The notes beneath the pieces are model-generated. The model was given only the letters and a program-made list of their open reading frames with translations, was not told the DNA's origin and did no database searches. 64,000 nucleotides of DNA, taken from positions 3,014,052 to 3,078,051 of the forward strand of contig NC_085105.1 in the NCBI RefSeq assembly GCF_963422355.1. Reading direction: 5' to 3'. Shown here one piece after another: positions 13,801 to 26,700 of this stretch (positions within the stretch are counted from its first letter, which is position 1; every line of letters begins with the position of its first letter). The position numbers and the translations under genes were made by a program. Origin of the DNA: Corticium candelabrum (Eukaryota; Porifera; Homoscleromorpha; Homosclerophorida; Plakinidae).

Positions 13801-16800
13801 GTTAAGCTTCCATTACAACTAGATGTTAGAAGACCAAGTACGTGACAAGTGAGATAATAACTACATAACATTGAATGTAAACGAATAATTATTCTCAGTG
13901 CTACTTATTTGAAGACAGAGTTCTACATGATCATCGTCAGTCACTGTGACATCAACAAAGACAGAACTATACAAACAGATGACCACTAATGACCTGACCA
14001 CCTATACAATCATTGACAAGACAGGCTTCTCAAATGCTACGTCTCTCAGTGGCAGTCCATTTCTTACCAACATTCATTACCTAACCATCGTTTTGTCAGT
14101 AGAGACAGTTACACTATACGACTTACTAGTCTATCCATCAACTGTCTGTTTGACCAAACTATTCGTGTAACTAAGCATGCATTATACTATACATGTTTGA
14201 AATGTTAATCACATTTGCAATTATACAATACCTCTAACTCTTTGGGAGTCCAGTCATCATCATCATCATGACATCCAAAGTCGTTGGCATCCGAGAACAA
14301 ACTCTCATCACATGCACAAGAAATCTGTAATGGTCAATCACAATCCAGTTTGCGTAGTACACAAGTTTACAAGATGTTTAAAAGAATACTCCAATGACGT
14401 CAATGAGAAACGAAAAAACTCCTAACAGATGAGGCCATGTAAATGTGCTACCAACAGATAAGAGAGACTTCTTGCTGATACCAAATGGATACCTGTAATA
14501 CAAACGCGCATTCTCATTAAAACCATGTAAATTCGATGCATCAAAGTGTTCATTGAGATGTGTCGTGCCACACAAATCTGCCCATATACGTTTAGGTCTC
14601 CCATTTCCAGGGTAGCCACACCTACGAATAAATTTGTAGTCTACGAATTGTTGCTGCAAAAAGCCGCATATGTCAAATACATGTGGACCTACGAATAAAT
14701 AAACCGTCGAATATGCCGTGGCTATCTCACGAGCACAGCATCTCCAAGCTTTCTGTAGAAGGTGTATGGCAATATTCTTCTTCCTTATGCCCAGTTTACT
14801 TCTTGCAGAATGATTTCGAAATCTCTGAGACCATAACTTTGAGATCAAGCATCTCACGAGGCTAAAACCAAACTCGATGCATTCACAAACACGAATGCTT
14901 TAACAAACCCGAATGTGTGCAGAAATATAGCTAAAACTTTAGTAGCTTCTCTTCGTGGAGGATTGATAAGGTGCTGAGCAATGGAGAAATCCAGCAGGTG
15001 CACGTTGACTCAAAAAGAAAGATCCTGAACTTGTAGCAAGTATACATGCGTAAATTGTAGCAAACATGGTGGAAGTGATTTGTGTTATAGAGATTACAAA
15101 AAGAGTACAGTACTGAATGCTCCTAAAACAACAATAAAGAACATAACTTGCAAAGGCTGATTTGTTTACGGAAATTCTGAGCATCAGTGTGCGTGGTTCC
15201 AGCAAGACCAGGTAGGCGTGTCGCCATCAGTGACATATTTTCCTACAAATTTTTGGCAAAAAAAGTAAGGCAACCCTGCATTTGCTCAAGAAAAGCACTT
15301 GTTCATTCTGGCTGTGTGAAATAGAAAGATGTGTGGCAAATAGTGTTAATTGCATTTTTTAGTCGCCAAAGTGTTTCTAGGTGTGCCTCATTAGTGGTTC
15401 TATTTTATATAACTTCAAACATTTACTAACACCAGATGATGCAGCATCCCATTGATCATGATTAGGTTAAAGGTGCAGGGTCATGCTTAGACATGCGCAC
15501 TTGAGTCGATCTCAAGTGAGGTAGGTATTGCATCGTAGCTATTGTACGTAACATACGTCCAAGTGTCCTGGCAAAAAAAATCAGTTTTGATTGCCAGTAA
15601 GCTCTTCAAACGCTGTTCATATGTTGTGCATGCGCAAAGGTCAATAGACGAAAACTACTGCAAAGCCGGCTATTTAGGTGTCAATTAACAGGCACAGCAG
15701 CAGTGTAAGCTTTAAACAATACAAATTTTGGTGCTCGCTGTGAACTGAGTGCGCTTGGTTACTCTGAGAGAAAGACCACATATGATATGGGAACGTGACG
15801 TGTGCTTTCTGGTCACGTGCAGAGTGTAAGGAACTCCGATTTGGCTCAAGTGCAAGAATGATTGTCGAATTTTACTGAAACTGCAGTGTAGCAACCTCAG
15901 CTTGAGGTTTTAGAAGAAAAATTCCAAGAACTACATCTAAAAAGCCTAGAATTTAGCTACCAGAGTCACAGTCTAACGCAACCTCATACTGCAACGTCTT
16001 GATCATTCCAATTCAGGCTATAAAGAGACTTCAGTCAGCTTTGCTTTCAGTGCAAATTAGAGTGTCTAAGTCCTTGCGGTTACTGAGTGTTTGAAAAAGT
16101 GCACCCATTTCAAAGCCATACAGTGCGCATATCTGAGTGTGACCCTGCACCTTAAGTTTACTATTGCCAATCACATAAAAGCAAGAACTCAGAGCACTAC
16201 TGTAAATCAACCAATCTTTGCAGTCGCTCAACCATTTCTTCCAGCTGTTGATTGTACTGGTGGGAACTTTGAAATGATAGGCAACAGCAGACAATCCCTG
16301 GTCATTCGCATAACCAGCGACCATTGCCCCTCATTCATCATCATTATGCCAGTATTGATTTCAGTGTCATTTGCCGCCAGAAGATACCAGACTAAATACT
16401 GTAACTCTTCCTCTTCATTAGCTGTCTCACAACTGGAAGCCTCATGACTCTCTTACTTGTTCATGTCTCTGCACGTGGACAGGGGATTACCACGTAGTAC
16501 TAAAAGTAAGTCACTTGCAAAAATATTGTTGATTTTAATACAGTAATCTCGCTATTTGCATAATTTCTAGTAATGTGCTTTCCTGGTCAAACACATACCT
16601 ACTTTTAATTAATAAAATATAAGATTTCTGGTAGCCCATGATAATACACACAACAATTTACAAATTACCCTATTTGCTTCAGCAGAAGAGGAATCTCCTC
16701 GTCAAACTTTGCCGTCAGTTTGCATGATGAATCTATAAAGCTGTATACGTACTGCAAAGAAAACATCGATCACTAACCCACTTGTTGTCTGAAACAACAG

Positions 16801-18270
16801 TAACACCTGAAACATGGATACAAACTCTCGTGAAGACGGAGACTGTAGCTGCTTGTGTGTCACTGGATAAGGGTAGTTGGTTTTGGTAAGAAACTGAGCA
16901 AATGAAGACCAGGTCAATACAACTGATTATGCAAATATAAATGTCTTACATCTTTCAACTTCTTAATGAGCTGACTTTGATAGCCTAAGTAACAATAACC
17001 AAAGAATCAATACATTCAATCGTAAATAATGTTTTCTATATAAATTAATTGGTATCACAATGTCAACTTCATAAAAACTCTGTAATATGCAAATTGCTTT
17101 AAAATATCTCGTCTAACCAGTGTTAACACACCTTAACAGTGGTTTTTAGATCATACACTTATCTTATACCATCCAAGCTGTGTCCAAGCAGTATGCGGAC
17201 CACCATAATTAGTAGCAACCATATATGGCATATACTAAACAAGGGTGCCAATTTCACTTGCTTGACATTTCAGGGCTGTACATTAGCTACCATTCTATTG
17301 ATAGTGCAATAAGGCTTCAGAGCTTCACAGGTAGCTTTTGTCACAAGTCCCATTTGAGTGTTAGGGTAGCAAACGTCATAGAACCGTCAACAGTACTTAG
17401 TGTAAGACATAATGTTACCTAAAGAACTCAAACTGAAAGGGTGCATGCACCACAGAGACTCAGAACCCAGAAGGTTGGTTGCTTGGCACGTAAGCAAGAA
17501 AATGTTTTACAACCAAATATGATTAATACCAAAGTACCCTGAACTGGAAAGAGGTCAAATGACTTTAGTCTCATGTAGCCAGACCTAATTAGCTAACCCC
17601 GCCCACATTGCCCTAGAGGAGGAGGTGGGTTAGAGTCTGGCTATATAACACTAATTTAGTATCACATTTTAACAGGCCTATAGAGCTGCAAAGGCCATGG
17701 CCGCCCCACTTTCAAAATTGACTTTAGCCAGCTACTACTGCTGCGTTCCAGTCATGGAGACCGCTACCCTGTAGTAGTAAATCCTGTTACTTACTAATTA
17801 AGCCAGCTGCTTGTAACGTGCGCTAGATTGCGCCCTTTTAACGCACGTTAGGCGCTCCACTTTCAAACGTGCATAAACACGTAGTCTGTAAATGCCTTAC
17901 CACTAATCGCCTACCTTTATCTAACAAAGGGCGATGGTCCTTCATAGCAGCACCACCTTTAGCGGAAACGCTGGATGGTCGTCCACTTCCATACGGCAGC
18001 ATCGAACTCGTTCTAGAAAACGAACTCTTTGTATCGAAGTAAATTATCTAGACACAAAGCCTAGAACCTGCGCAAATTGGGAAGTCCTGCGAAACCTCCT
18101 GGCTTTAGCTGTGGCTTCACGGACGAGGCAGCTGCAGTTGCTGCACTTGAAGGGCGAGAGACGGGCACCGGTAGCCGCGACGGAGGCGCTTGAGACAAGC
18201 GCCCCGTCTGTGGCTGGCCCATCGAAGAACGCACGGAACTTTTCCTTCTTCTTGAAAGACTTCGACGCAT
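7836..18270 (-). CDS. NDC80: NDC80/HEC1 kinetochore protein
   Basis: This is the NDC80-complex subunit that binds microtubules at the outer kinetochore in mitosis. Phase-consistent 5' exons are 18068-18270, 17915-18012, 16950-16984, 16807-16893, 16669-16751, 14390-14492, 14232-14324 and 13447-13540. Exon 1 gives a basic, Ser-rich tail (MRRSLSRRRKSSVRSS). Exon 2 ends in KDHRPLLDK, matching KDPRPLNDK of human NDC80. The calponin-homology domain follows: FLTKTNYPYPVTHKQLQSPS, DEEIPLLLKQIGYPF and TFTWPHLLGVFSFLIDVI. The rest is coiled coil; SRELQLIPP with GRDFSVKL (about 9.4 kb) matches the conserved [21 protein letters not shown] segment. The last exon ends DYSDDLEDL, with TAA at 7836. I could not place every exon between 12.2 and 14.2 kb; the exon equivalent to human LDYTIKCYESFMSG is unassigned. 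ATG 18270 is chosen because an upstream in-frame Met (18345) lacks family support. Confidence 0.93.
9242..9303. repeat. Inverted TG/CA microsatellite pair
   Basis: A TGTGTGTGCGTGCGTGC arm is followed within about 12 nt by a GACACACACACACGCACGC arm. The arms are complementary, so the tract can form a hairpin or cruciform. It lies in an NDC80 intron. Confidence 0.85.
10649..10780. repeat. Fragment of a MITE-like repeat (low confidence)
   Basis: GCCCTGTCCACACTAG near 10651 resembles the terminal repeat GCCCGTTCACACTAGC of the MITE at 11709. It is followed by a GATCGCGATC palindrome. I found no matching right end, so this looks like one end of a related element. Confidence 0.35.
10972..11063. 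repeat. 92-bp foldback repeat
   Basis: The 29-nt left arm beginning TAGGCTCGAGAGTCCAGCCG is matched, inverted, by the right arm ending GACTCTCGAGCCTA with one mismatch. About 34 nt of loop separate the arms. It would form a strong hairpin. It is a MITE-like foldback in an NDC80 intron. Confidence 0.85.
11268..11649. mobile_element. Probable MITE with ACCGTATTG termini
   Basis: The left end ACCGTATTGTTGCAAATAAA is matched by ACGGTATTGTCACGAATAAA on the opposite strand at the right end (16 of 20). The interior contains repeated ATAAGCCTG-type words. Similar sequence begins at about 34918. There is no coding capacity. Confidence 0.5.
11709..12147. mobile_element. PIF/Harbinger-like MITE with TTA target duplication
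   Basis: The 18-nt termini TAGCCCGTTCACACTAGC and TAGCCTGTTCACACTAGC (the latter on the opposite strand) differ at one position. TTA at 11706-11708 and 12148-12150 fits the TWA duplication of PIF/Harbinger elements. The 439-bp interior has no open frame. The superfamily is inferred from target site and termini only. Confidence 0.7.
13124..13164. repeat. TG microsatellite
   Basis: (TG)n with an internal TGCGTGCG interruption, in an NDC80 intron. Confidence 0.95.
14493..16668. other. Large NDC80 intron, partly transposon-derived
   Basis: This 2.2-kb intron splits the CH-domain exons ending KQIG and beginning YPF. On the minus strand it contains a helix-turn-helix-like remnant (about 16.23-16.40 kb), but no intact frame. 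Two short diverged repeats of CCTACGAATAAAT type occur near 14.62 and 14.69 kb. The rest I could not assign. Confidence 0.45.
16227..16400 (-). pseudogene. Helix-turn-helix-like remnant, possible DNA-transposon fragment
   Basis: A minus-strand frame reads MVAGYANDQGLSAVAYHF then KVPTSTINSWKKWL, the pattern of a psq/homeodomain-like DNA-binding module at the start of some transposases. An Asp/Glu-rich segment lies upstream in another frame, suggesting a frameshift. No catalytic domain is visible. The family is not assignable by eye. Confidence 0.3.
17576..17643. repeat. 68-bp foldback element
   Basis: TAGCCAGAC at the left and GTCTGGCTA at the right are perfect inverted repeats. Internal CTAACCC and GGGTTAG extend the pairing. 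It is a short hairpin-forming element in an NDC80 intron. Confidence 0.65.
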
Positions 18271-18681
18271 CGCAACCGCCGGTTTTCTGACCAGTACGTA
18301 CGCACGCGCACTTTCTTGTTTCAATTTGCGCGGGCATCTGATCATTACGTCACGGTGGAATGATCACACGCCTACATTTGTGCAGTAGTCTCGCTATAAT
18401 ATGGAAAGGAGGGTTGAGCTACGCGAGACTGTACACACTCCCAACTGGTACTTGCCGATGCAACTAAATATGCTGGATCTATCAAACCAGCCATTCATTT
18501 AATTAATTTGCAATTGCATGCTGCATCAGAGTAGACATGTACACTGACCACACATAAAAATTCTTCAGGACATCAAAGTGAGACAACTACGTCGACTAAG
18601 CAGTTACAAATAAATAAATGTATTACCTATTAAAATGAACAATTTTACTGCTGTATCATACCTAGTCAAACAAAACTTTGT
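18271..18681 (-). promoter_or_regulatory. NDC80 promoter region / MDN1 3' flank
   Basis: The 411 bp between the MDN1 stop and the NDC80 ATG must hold both the MDN1 3' UTR and the NDC80 promoter. Sequence from about 17.93 to 18.35 kb is visibly richer in CpG than its surroundings. A CRE-like TGACGTAA is present on the minus strand near 18345. Its function is inferred. Confidence 0.45.
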
Positions 18682-20790
18682 CTAGTAATCTACTGCAGCA
18701 ATGAATTCAAACCATTGTCGTAGCGCATCACTCAAAGTTTCAGGCAAAGAAATGACATCTCGCAACAAGATGTAGAATGGAAATGGAAAGTCATCCATGT
18801 ACGATTTGATAATAGGTAACTTCCGACCAGAGTGGAAGACAGGAACCAAGATATCCATAATAGAATCCTAGAAATAAAATGACATGGACATCAATGATCT
18901 AGTCAACATCACAAACTTCAAATACAATGTGCACTCTAGCCGGCTGCAACCACAAAGTCAATGTTACACCATTTCCAAATCAAATTCTTCGTAGATCAAA
19001 GTTAGTCATATCACGTGTCTACATGATAGATTGTGAGATACTTTGTGTTGGGTCTGGTGAAGTGTCAAACAATCATTCCGCAACTCTGCATGCAATTGGC
19101 ATCAATTTTTACACCAACTTGAGAGATTCCAATTTGATGTAACAATACAAAAATTTGACAAGATTGTTAATTAACTTGATTTCACAAAAACAATAGGAAA
19201 TTACAACAAATTAATTAAACTAAAAATGGTGTAAGTTATGAGATGCATTATCAACACTTCATTATCAATACTACACAACACAATAGCAAAATACCTTGTC
19301 GTTAAATACAGTCGTTTTGCCTGTTGCAACTGAAACTGTAAATCTGACCCTTCAGTGCTTCTCAAAAAATTGCCACAGCATTCTGTTCTATTGTCCATTA
19401 ATCAACTCATATGTAACTGTGTGATTTGCTAATCTGTATGAGAACTACAAGTGCTCTTACACACTGGCAGCATAGTATGGTATTCAGTAACAGTGTAGCC
19501 CAACAAGAGACTACTAAAAAGTCCTAAATCTGATGTCACTACTATAGACATACCTTGTTTGTGGGGTTATCAACAATGATGAAAACAATTAGAACACCAG
19601 CATTATGTGCCTCTCTTATGGCAGATCTAACAACCTGTATGTCACCAACGCTTATTACAACTTTAGTGCCTAAACATATAGACCCATCAAAGTACCTCAG
19701 TTCCTTCTAGAAAGATGCCACGTCCATCTGAAATAACCAATAACAATTGGCTGTTCATACCAGCAGCATGTTGTCTTGCAGAGAGCATACTTGCTGTACA
19801 TTTCTGTACCATCTGCAGAATGACGAATGCATCAGTTGCATGCAAAAAACTACCATGTTCATGCATCATGCCTCAGCTACTCTAGTCTTCTTCTGTTGAA
19901 AGCTAAACTGGCAAATGGTGTTTATCCCCGACTGATCTGTAAATGGTTCATTCAGTGAATGAACAATTCTTGCAGATTCTCCAAAGCTGTACAACAAATC
20001 CAAGCTTGATTCTAGACGCATGTAGCTACCAATATGCTTAGAACAGTTAACCTACCTACAAACTCCAAACTCCCCTGACTCCAACCACCGAAGACCATTA
20101 CTAATGACAGCCAATGCCTCAAATGCCATCTGCAATAACAGAAATTCTTTACTACTAGTTCATAAAACGACAAACAGTATGTATCAGCTATACCTGCTTT
20201 GACTGGTTGTCAGCCATACTAGATGAGTCATCAATAGCCAACATAATCTGATATCGACGCTTGCTAGGCTTTGTGCGCCGAAGCCAAATTTTATCTTTTC
20301 GAAATTGACTTGCGATGTATGGTATCACTTTCTTCATGTTGAGTCTTTTCCCTGTCCTATAGTCGCCTCTGCAATTCATCAAATCTATAGCACTACAGTA
20401 CTAGTGGACCATAGTAAAGTAAAAAATAACCTAAGTCGAGCAGTTTGTGTTGGTTCTAAAACAAGACGTAGCTGCTCACAAAGTTCACGTGAAAGCTGGG
20501 CAGTCAACACAGAGTATTTCATCCACATCTCGGCAGACAATGCATCAGGCTTTCTAAATTGTTCAGGTTCCTTGTCAACATTAAGTTGTGATTCTAGCTC
20601 ACGTCGAAGAGCATTGATGTCAATCTATTACACCCAACCCAATACACAACATTTCATCAAAACAAATACATAGAAACCAATTTCAGCAATAGTCCAAACC
20701 TTTTGCCTTTCAAACAGCATCAGTCCACGCTGCAAAGAGCTTTCTGTCCTCTGACTGGACATTACGTCTGTATGAGGACGATCAACAGAA
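18682..20790 (-). other. MDN1: MDN1 MIDAS domain coding region
   Basis: The exon at about 20.19-20.38 kb encodes [20 protein letters not shown] followed by [17 protein letters not shown]. The DxSxS of the metal-ion-dependent adhesion site is intact. The domain binds the UBL domains of Rsa4 and Ytm1. The final exon encodes [17 protein letters not shown], as in other midasins. Confidence 0.93.
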
Positions 20791-23700
20791 CTATTCAACA
20801 CATTATCATCAGCCTCGGTTTCTGTTAGTTCATTGAGTGGTACGTCTCTGTCAACACTTTCTGAACTCCTAGCACCCTGTAAATTAAAAGCATCTATCCA
20901 CTAACAGCAACAAGTCTATGTGCTGCCCAATATGTATCAACCTGTTGCTGCTGGTCATCTTCGTTTGAAGTTGACGTGCATTGCAGCATTTCATCAGTCG
21001 ACTCCATCATCAAATCTTGATTTGCAAACTCATCGTCACATCTTTCAGCTACTTGCCTGGCTTGGTCTTCAGTTGCAGCTGCAACTGTCACATCATCATG
21101 TTCCTCACTGTCATCAAGTGGCATGTGTTGATAAGAATCAGCCTCCATTGGTTCATCCTGTAAAAAAGCATCTATCTTGAATAATCCAAATAGACTTCAT
21201 AATGAACAGATACCATCTAACCCTGTCTGTCTTTTCAGTATGTGATCCTACATCGTCATCATCCTTGTCTAGCACTCTCTGTTTTTTCGCATTTGGTTCA
21301 GACAATAAGTCCTGTTGACGATTTTCGTGTGATTTCATCAATCGAGACCTCTTTGGTGGCTCTTTATTAACCTGAAACCATGCAACAAATAAATGAACAC
21401 ACCACAAAGAAATACCACATAAGATGACATGATGCTTACATCTTGCTTTTGTTTTGAATGTCTGCTCATCTCCTTTATACTATCACCAGCAGCATCTACA
21501 AGACAAAGACTATTGAAACACAGAAACTATTGCTCAGTGAACTAGATACCAGTAGATTGTCCTTCTTGATCACCACTTTCAGTGACCTACAACGTAGTGT
21601 CGCCAAGTCATAAAATGTTACACTGACATAAACACTGCTAATTAATCTCACATATTTATCTGCCAAAACATATTTATGAGTATCCTAACAGAATTATAGC
21701 CAAATGATGGCATACATTTTTGTATTTGTAGAATATAAAATTGTAGTAAATTGACACACGTATGCCCAAAAACCTGTTAACTGATTACCTTCCGTCATTC
21801 AGTCAAGCTATTGTATGTAAATGATCAGTAGTACCAAATAGTCTGCTGCTACACTCCAACATCCATTCCAAGTACTTCTGTTAAGTTACACATTATCTTA
21901 AAGCAGACAGCAACTGACTGCTCTGCACAGTTGCTGGGTGGAGCTTCGGCAACTGACACTAATGCCGCCCGATAATGCGATAGTCCCGTAACTGCAGCAG
22001 CAAAGCAAGTTCCGTCTGGGTTACGTTTCTGTGCTTTGTTTCTCCTCCCACCCGCCCGCTGTTACTCCAAGGTCAGAGAACAGTTCATAAACAGTAGTTA
22101 TAATAAACTACTTAGTATTGCAATGTTGTGCTAGCCGTAGTGCCTAGTGTCACTTTTTACTTATCACTTTAAATTTGTTATGGAGTTGACAGGTTGCTAT
22201 TGTAGTAGTCACTAAGTGTGTTCTTGCTAGAGTTGTTCTATGTTGTGATAGTAATGAATGTTTTGTTTCAATAAAGTTGGAGGGATCACAATGGGGTACG
22301 GTTATGTAAGCGAGTTCAGCCTTACAGTCTGGGTGAGCTCTACTTGGTTTTGAAGCCTGGCGCCTCAGGCGGTTCAAGAACCAGCGCTCTGGTTCGGATG
22401 TGTTTTGTGTCCGGTGCTCCGAACGATGTTGTCTGTGATGTGATCAATCTGGCGCTCTGGATGATCATATGGTTCAATGTGGTTTGGCGCTCTGAACGGT
22501 GTTCAGCATTCGAGTTTGCCGGTACTGTACCCCCACTGTGAACCCCTCCCAATATGACCCAAATCACGTTGCAATGGTCTGAAGCATGGTGTTCACGAGG
22601 GCATGGTGTTAAATACAGCTAAGACCTATAACATAAAGAAAAAAGATTGTCCCTATAAATCAAATTAACAAGTGCACATATCACTGATTGTCAAAATTGC
22701 AAATTGAATATAATAGTCACCAATCTTTGCTTGATTGGGTCAGCACATAAACAATATATCTGGTATCCCAAAACTTATTTGCAAATTAATATAATTAGCA
22801 ATGTGTCATACATGGTTCCCATATTCCTAGTAATAATCACTGCAGTCTAAAGTAGCCACCTCCTTCACATACCTGTCAGTTTATGAGTAATAATAAATTG
22901 AGCTGATACTATTGTTTGTTATTTTCCATAAAAAAAGTTGTACAGAACCAACATTCACTCATACCTGCGATCTTTCAAGACCAACAGTCATTTGTTGTTT
23001 CTGCTCTTCTGAGGCCAAATCTTTTGTTTCCAAAACTTCTGCAGCAGACTCATTTCCAGCAGCAGACTGCTACTCATAAAATCATTAATTAATTAAACAT
23101 TTCACATTAAAGAAATTTAATTGAGCTAAGTGATATTTCAAACCTCTAAATGGGCTTGTGTTGTATCAGATTGTGCATTATTAAGATCATTTTCAGAGTT
23201 GACTGCCTCCATGTTTGTCTACAAAAGTACATGCTGTTGTCCAAGTAACTAACACCAGAAAATACTTCAAACCTCTTCTGTTGTATTTTCCTGACCAGCA
23301 ACACTGGTTTCTGTCAAACATTGAGCTTCTTCAGCTTCATCAACGTCATTCAGCTTTTCTGCTTTTCCATTATCACACTCACTATCACCATTTTCCTTGT
23401 CTTCTTCTGGTACATCAGATAGTGTCTCCTGCATTTCAAGATCAGGTGATGGCTCTGGAATATCTTCACTGTCTATTGCCATGTCATCTGGTAGATCTAG
23501 AGTTGCATCAGATGGTGGCAAAGCCTCAGGAATGTTATCTGCAACATCCCGCATGTCCTACACATCACATGAAATGATCAATCCCAAATAGCACATCTCC
23601 GCTATTCAAACTAAACTACAACACAATACATTAACAGAGATTTCAGATGACAAGCAATTGTCTTTAAATGCAGGCACCTACATATACTATTGGTTGTTGA

Positions 23701-26700
23701 CTAACCAAAGTAGCAGACATGGCACTATCAACAACTTTCACTTAGGAAAACATTCTGAAAATAAGACTGTAAGCTCTGCAATATGGCATCTCATTGGTCA
23801 ACACTACTATCAATTACTATGTTTTGACTAACGTGCAGATATTACATGTACTATACACCATTTCTCCTAACAACTATAAAAGCATCAGGATGCATATGTA
23901 CAATTCATTCACAGTAGCTTCAAAGAGGGCAATCATGAAGAAAACGTATGTGCTTCCCAACAAGACAAGGCATCATTATTGATCCTAGAGAAGACGATAA
24001 ACTTGAAAAAATGGAACAAATCTAATGCTTGTTAACACTTCACTTAAGCAGAATAGTTTATGACAAACGTACTATCAAATGGTTTGGCATGTTGTTATTA
24101 TCTGATATGCTGCCTATGCCAATGAAACACAAAATTCAGTAAACTGGTTAAGCATAATGTTACCTCCTCTTCCTGTACCTCAACTTCATTAATATTTGTT
24201 GTTTCTTCTTCTATTTCTTGATGTTTGTCATTGTTCCGATCATTTCCAACTTAAGAATACTTTTTTACCAATTTACTCAAATAAATTACCAATAAAGATG
24301 TCCAAACCTTGATTTTCACCTTTAGCTACAAGATGTGATTCATGTGCTTGACTACCATTCTTTCCATTTTCCTTGTAAACACAGCAAGTACAATATCAGC
24401 AGTAGCAATGACATTCTGTCCACATAAACTTTACAGTGTCAGTTGCAGGAGGGTCTTCTTCATCTTCAGAGTCACTTCCCCACATTCTATTGTCTAGTTT
24501 CTCTTCTCCTGGACCACCAATTTCTCCCATGCTTTCCTTAATGTCATCATCCTCATCCTCGGCTTGGTCACTATCCTCATCTGAATCAACCTGTGTCCTT
24601 GGATCATCATCAGCAAATGAAGCATCGATATCCTCAGACATCTCAATAGCATTTTCCTCGTTTCTTAGATTCGAATCATCTTGCTGCTGCTGTTTGTCTC
24701 CAGAACTATTTGTATCCAATAGCTAAATAAGTAAGACACGGCACATTATCTCAATAACTAGCAACTTTACAAATATAGCTATGCAAATCAACATGACTAA
24801 CTTGATCTTCACTCTCAATTTGATTGCTCACATCCTTAATTCCTTCTCCTTCTCCCATTCCCGCAGGATCAACATCTTGAAAGTCTGCTTTACCATCTCC
24901 AACTGCCTCTTCAACAATTTCTTCAGGAGTACCAAAACCCTAATCCAATAACAAGCGCTGTATCAATCAACATTCAGTACTCTACTACCTCAATACCTCT
25001 GCCACAGTAGTAGTGAAAACACGCAGTATATCCAATAGTAAATGACTGATTGCCTTATGAACTGCCACAGACTCTGATAAGTACCACGATGCCAAGACTG
25101 TATAGCTTTCCACCAAAGAAGAAACACGAACTAGTCTTAAGACCATATTCCACATCATCTGACCACAAACAATGCTATCAGAGTAACTAAATCAACTCTC
25201 ATAAGAACACAGACTAACTTGCACAGTCTGTGGAATTGAAGAGAAAGTAGCGTTAGCTGCTGTAAGTAACAATGAAGTCACCCTTTCCATAGCTTTAAAA
25301 ATCTTCCACAAACACCAATAAAATCAACATTAAATCCCAGCAACAGCGACCACTACAAACCTTTTCAATATTCAAGCACTGTAGTCGTGACTTTGTCTTG
25401 CCATGCAGAAGACCAGTCAAAAGACCTTGTTGTACCTCCCAACAACGTCCTGGCACAACAGTTTGTAAAAATTGCTGAATCGGTAATCAGGTAATCATCA
25501 TGCACCTTCAGTTTCTTCTATAGGACATTCAACCAAAACCAGATGTTGGACAACTTCCAATAGATTAGTCACAAGACAATTGATAGCATCAGTGAACTCA
25601 GAAAATGTGCCACTGATATCACTACTGCCGTCACAATTGCTAACATCCTGTAATATTTCTGTGTCCCACCATTGCATGTATTGATCAACGGTCGTTGTAA
25701 TGTGGTCCTCGATATCTTTCAGAATAGCTAGTATTCCTCCATCACCACTGCGAATAATTAATTCTTAACAATGTTTCAGTAATCTTAATTAAACAACTGC
25801 ATACAGCATACCTCCATGGTGCCTCACCCTGCAAGCTCCTCAAGACAACTGAAAGACGGTCAGAAATACGTGCACACTTTTCATACCCCGCAGATACTTG
25901 CAAGGCATCCGCTCTATAGCAAATAAAATACCTGAAAGTAGTAACAAAGCTCAGTGTTCCCAGAGCATACAACATACCTTGTAAGAAGTCTATTACAACC
26001 ATTGCTTGATCCAATTAGAAATGGTAAAACTAGTTTGTCTACTTGGCGCTTCAGTTCTGATACCATCCCAACAACAGCCTACCTCATAACAAAAAATTAG
26101 GTCAGCAATACATAAAATATCACCTCAATTGTGGACCTCAATTTCCTTTCTCCCCTCAACAACTATTTCATAACCACATCTTTGAGAGTACAATGGCAAA
26201 TCTTGCCTATACTTCTCATTAAAAACATCCTTGAAAGGGTAACAGTCTAGAACCAGTAAAAACTGATGAAGTCGAAGTAAAGTACTATTCACCAAATCTT
26301 TCAGCAGCATCTGTAAACAATAAAGTACAGTTAAACTTACATACACATCCTGCACACACGTCAAGCTGTACCATCCAATGATGAGTCTTGTTTTGAGATG
26401 GCAATGGAAAGGTTGTCTCACATTCACTATCACTCACCATATGCTTCAGTGGATCTAGTAGAAAGCTTCAGACACAACGTACAATTGTAAAACCAAATTT
26501 TTCCAGATAGTCTATAGTATCAAATCACTTACCAAAGACGTAAAAACAAAAGCACAAATTTGCTTAATGCTTCATGTTGATGACACAACACATCAGCAAG
26601 ACATATCCCATAACCAGAAATCTTTTCCAGCTCAACAAAGTTTACATCCTACAAACACAACATGTAACCATATATCTCATAAGAAAATCAGTCTAATTTG

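Noticed and set aside
14378..14857. A 159-aa minus-strand protein
   Set aside because: Only the last 34 codons before 14390 are coding (NDC80 exon 14390-14492); the rest is intron read through the splice acceptor.
17934..18290. Plus-strand 118-aa open frame
   Set aside because: It is antisense to NDC80 exons 1 and 2, which have family support and matching splice phases.
21889..22560. Solo LTR
   Set aside because: AATAAA and GC-rich composition are suggestive, but I found no clear TG...CA ends, primer site or target duplication, so it is only noted as an unassigned insert.
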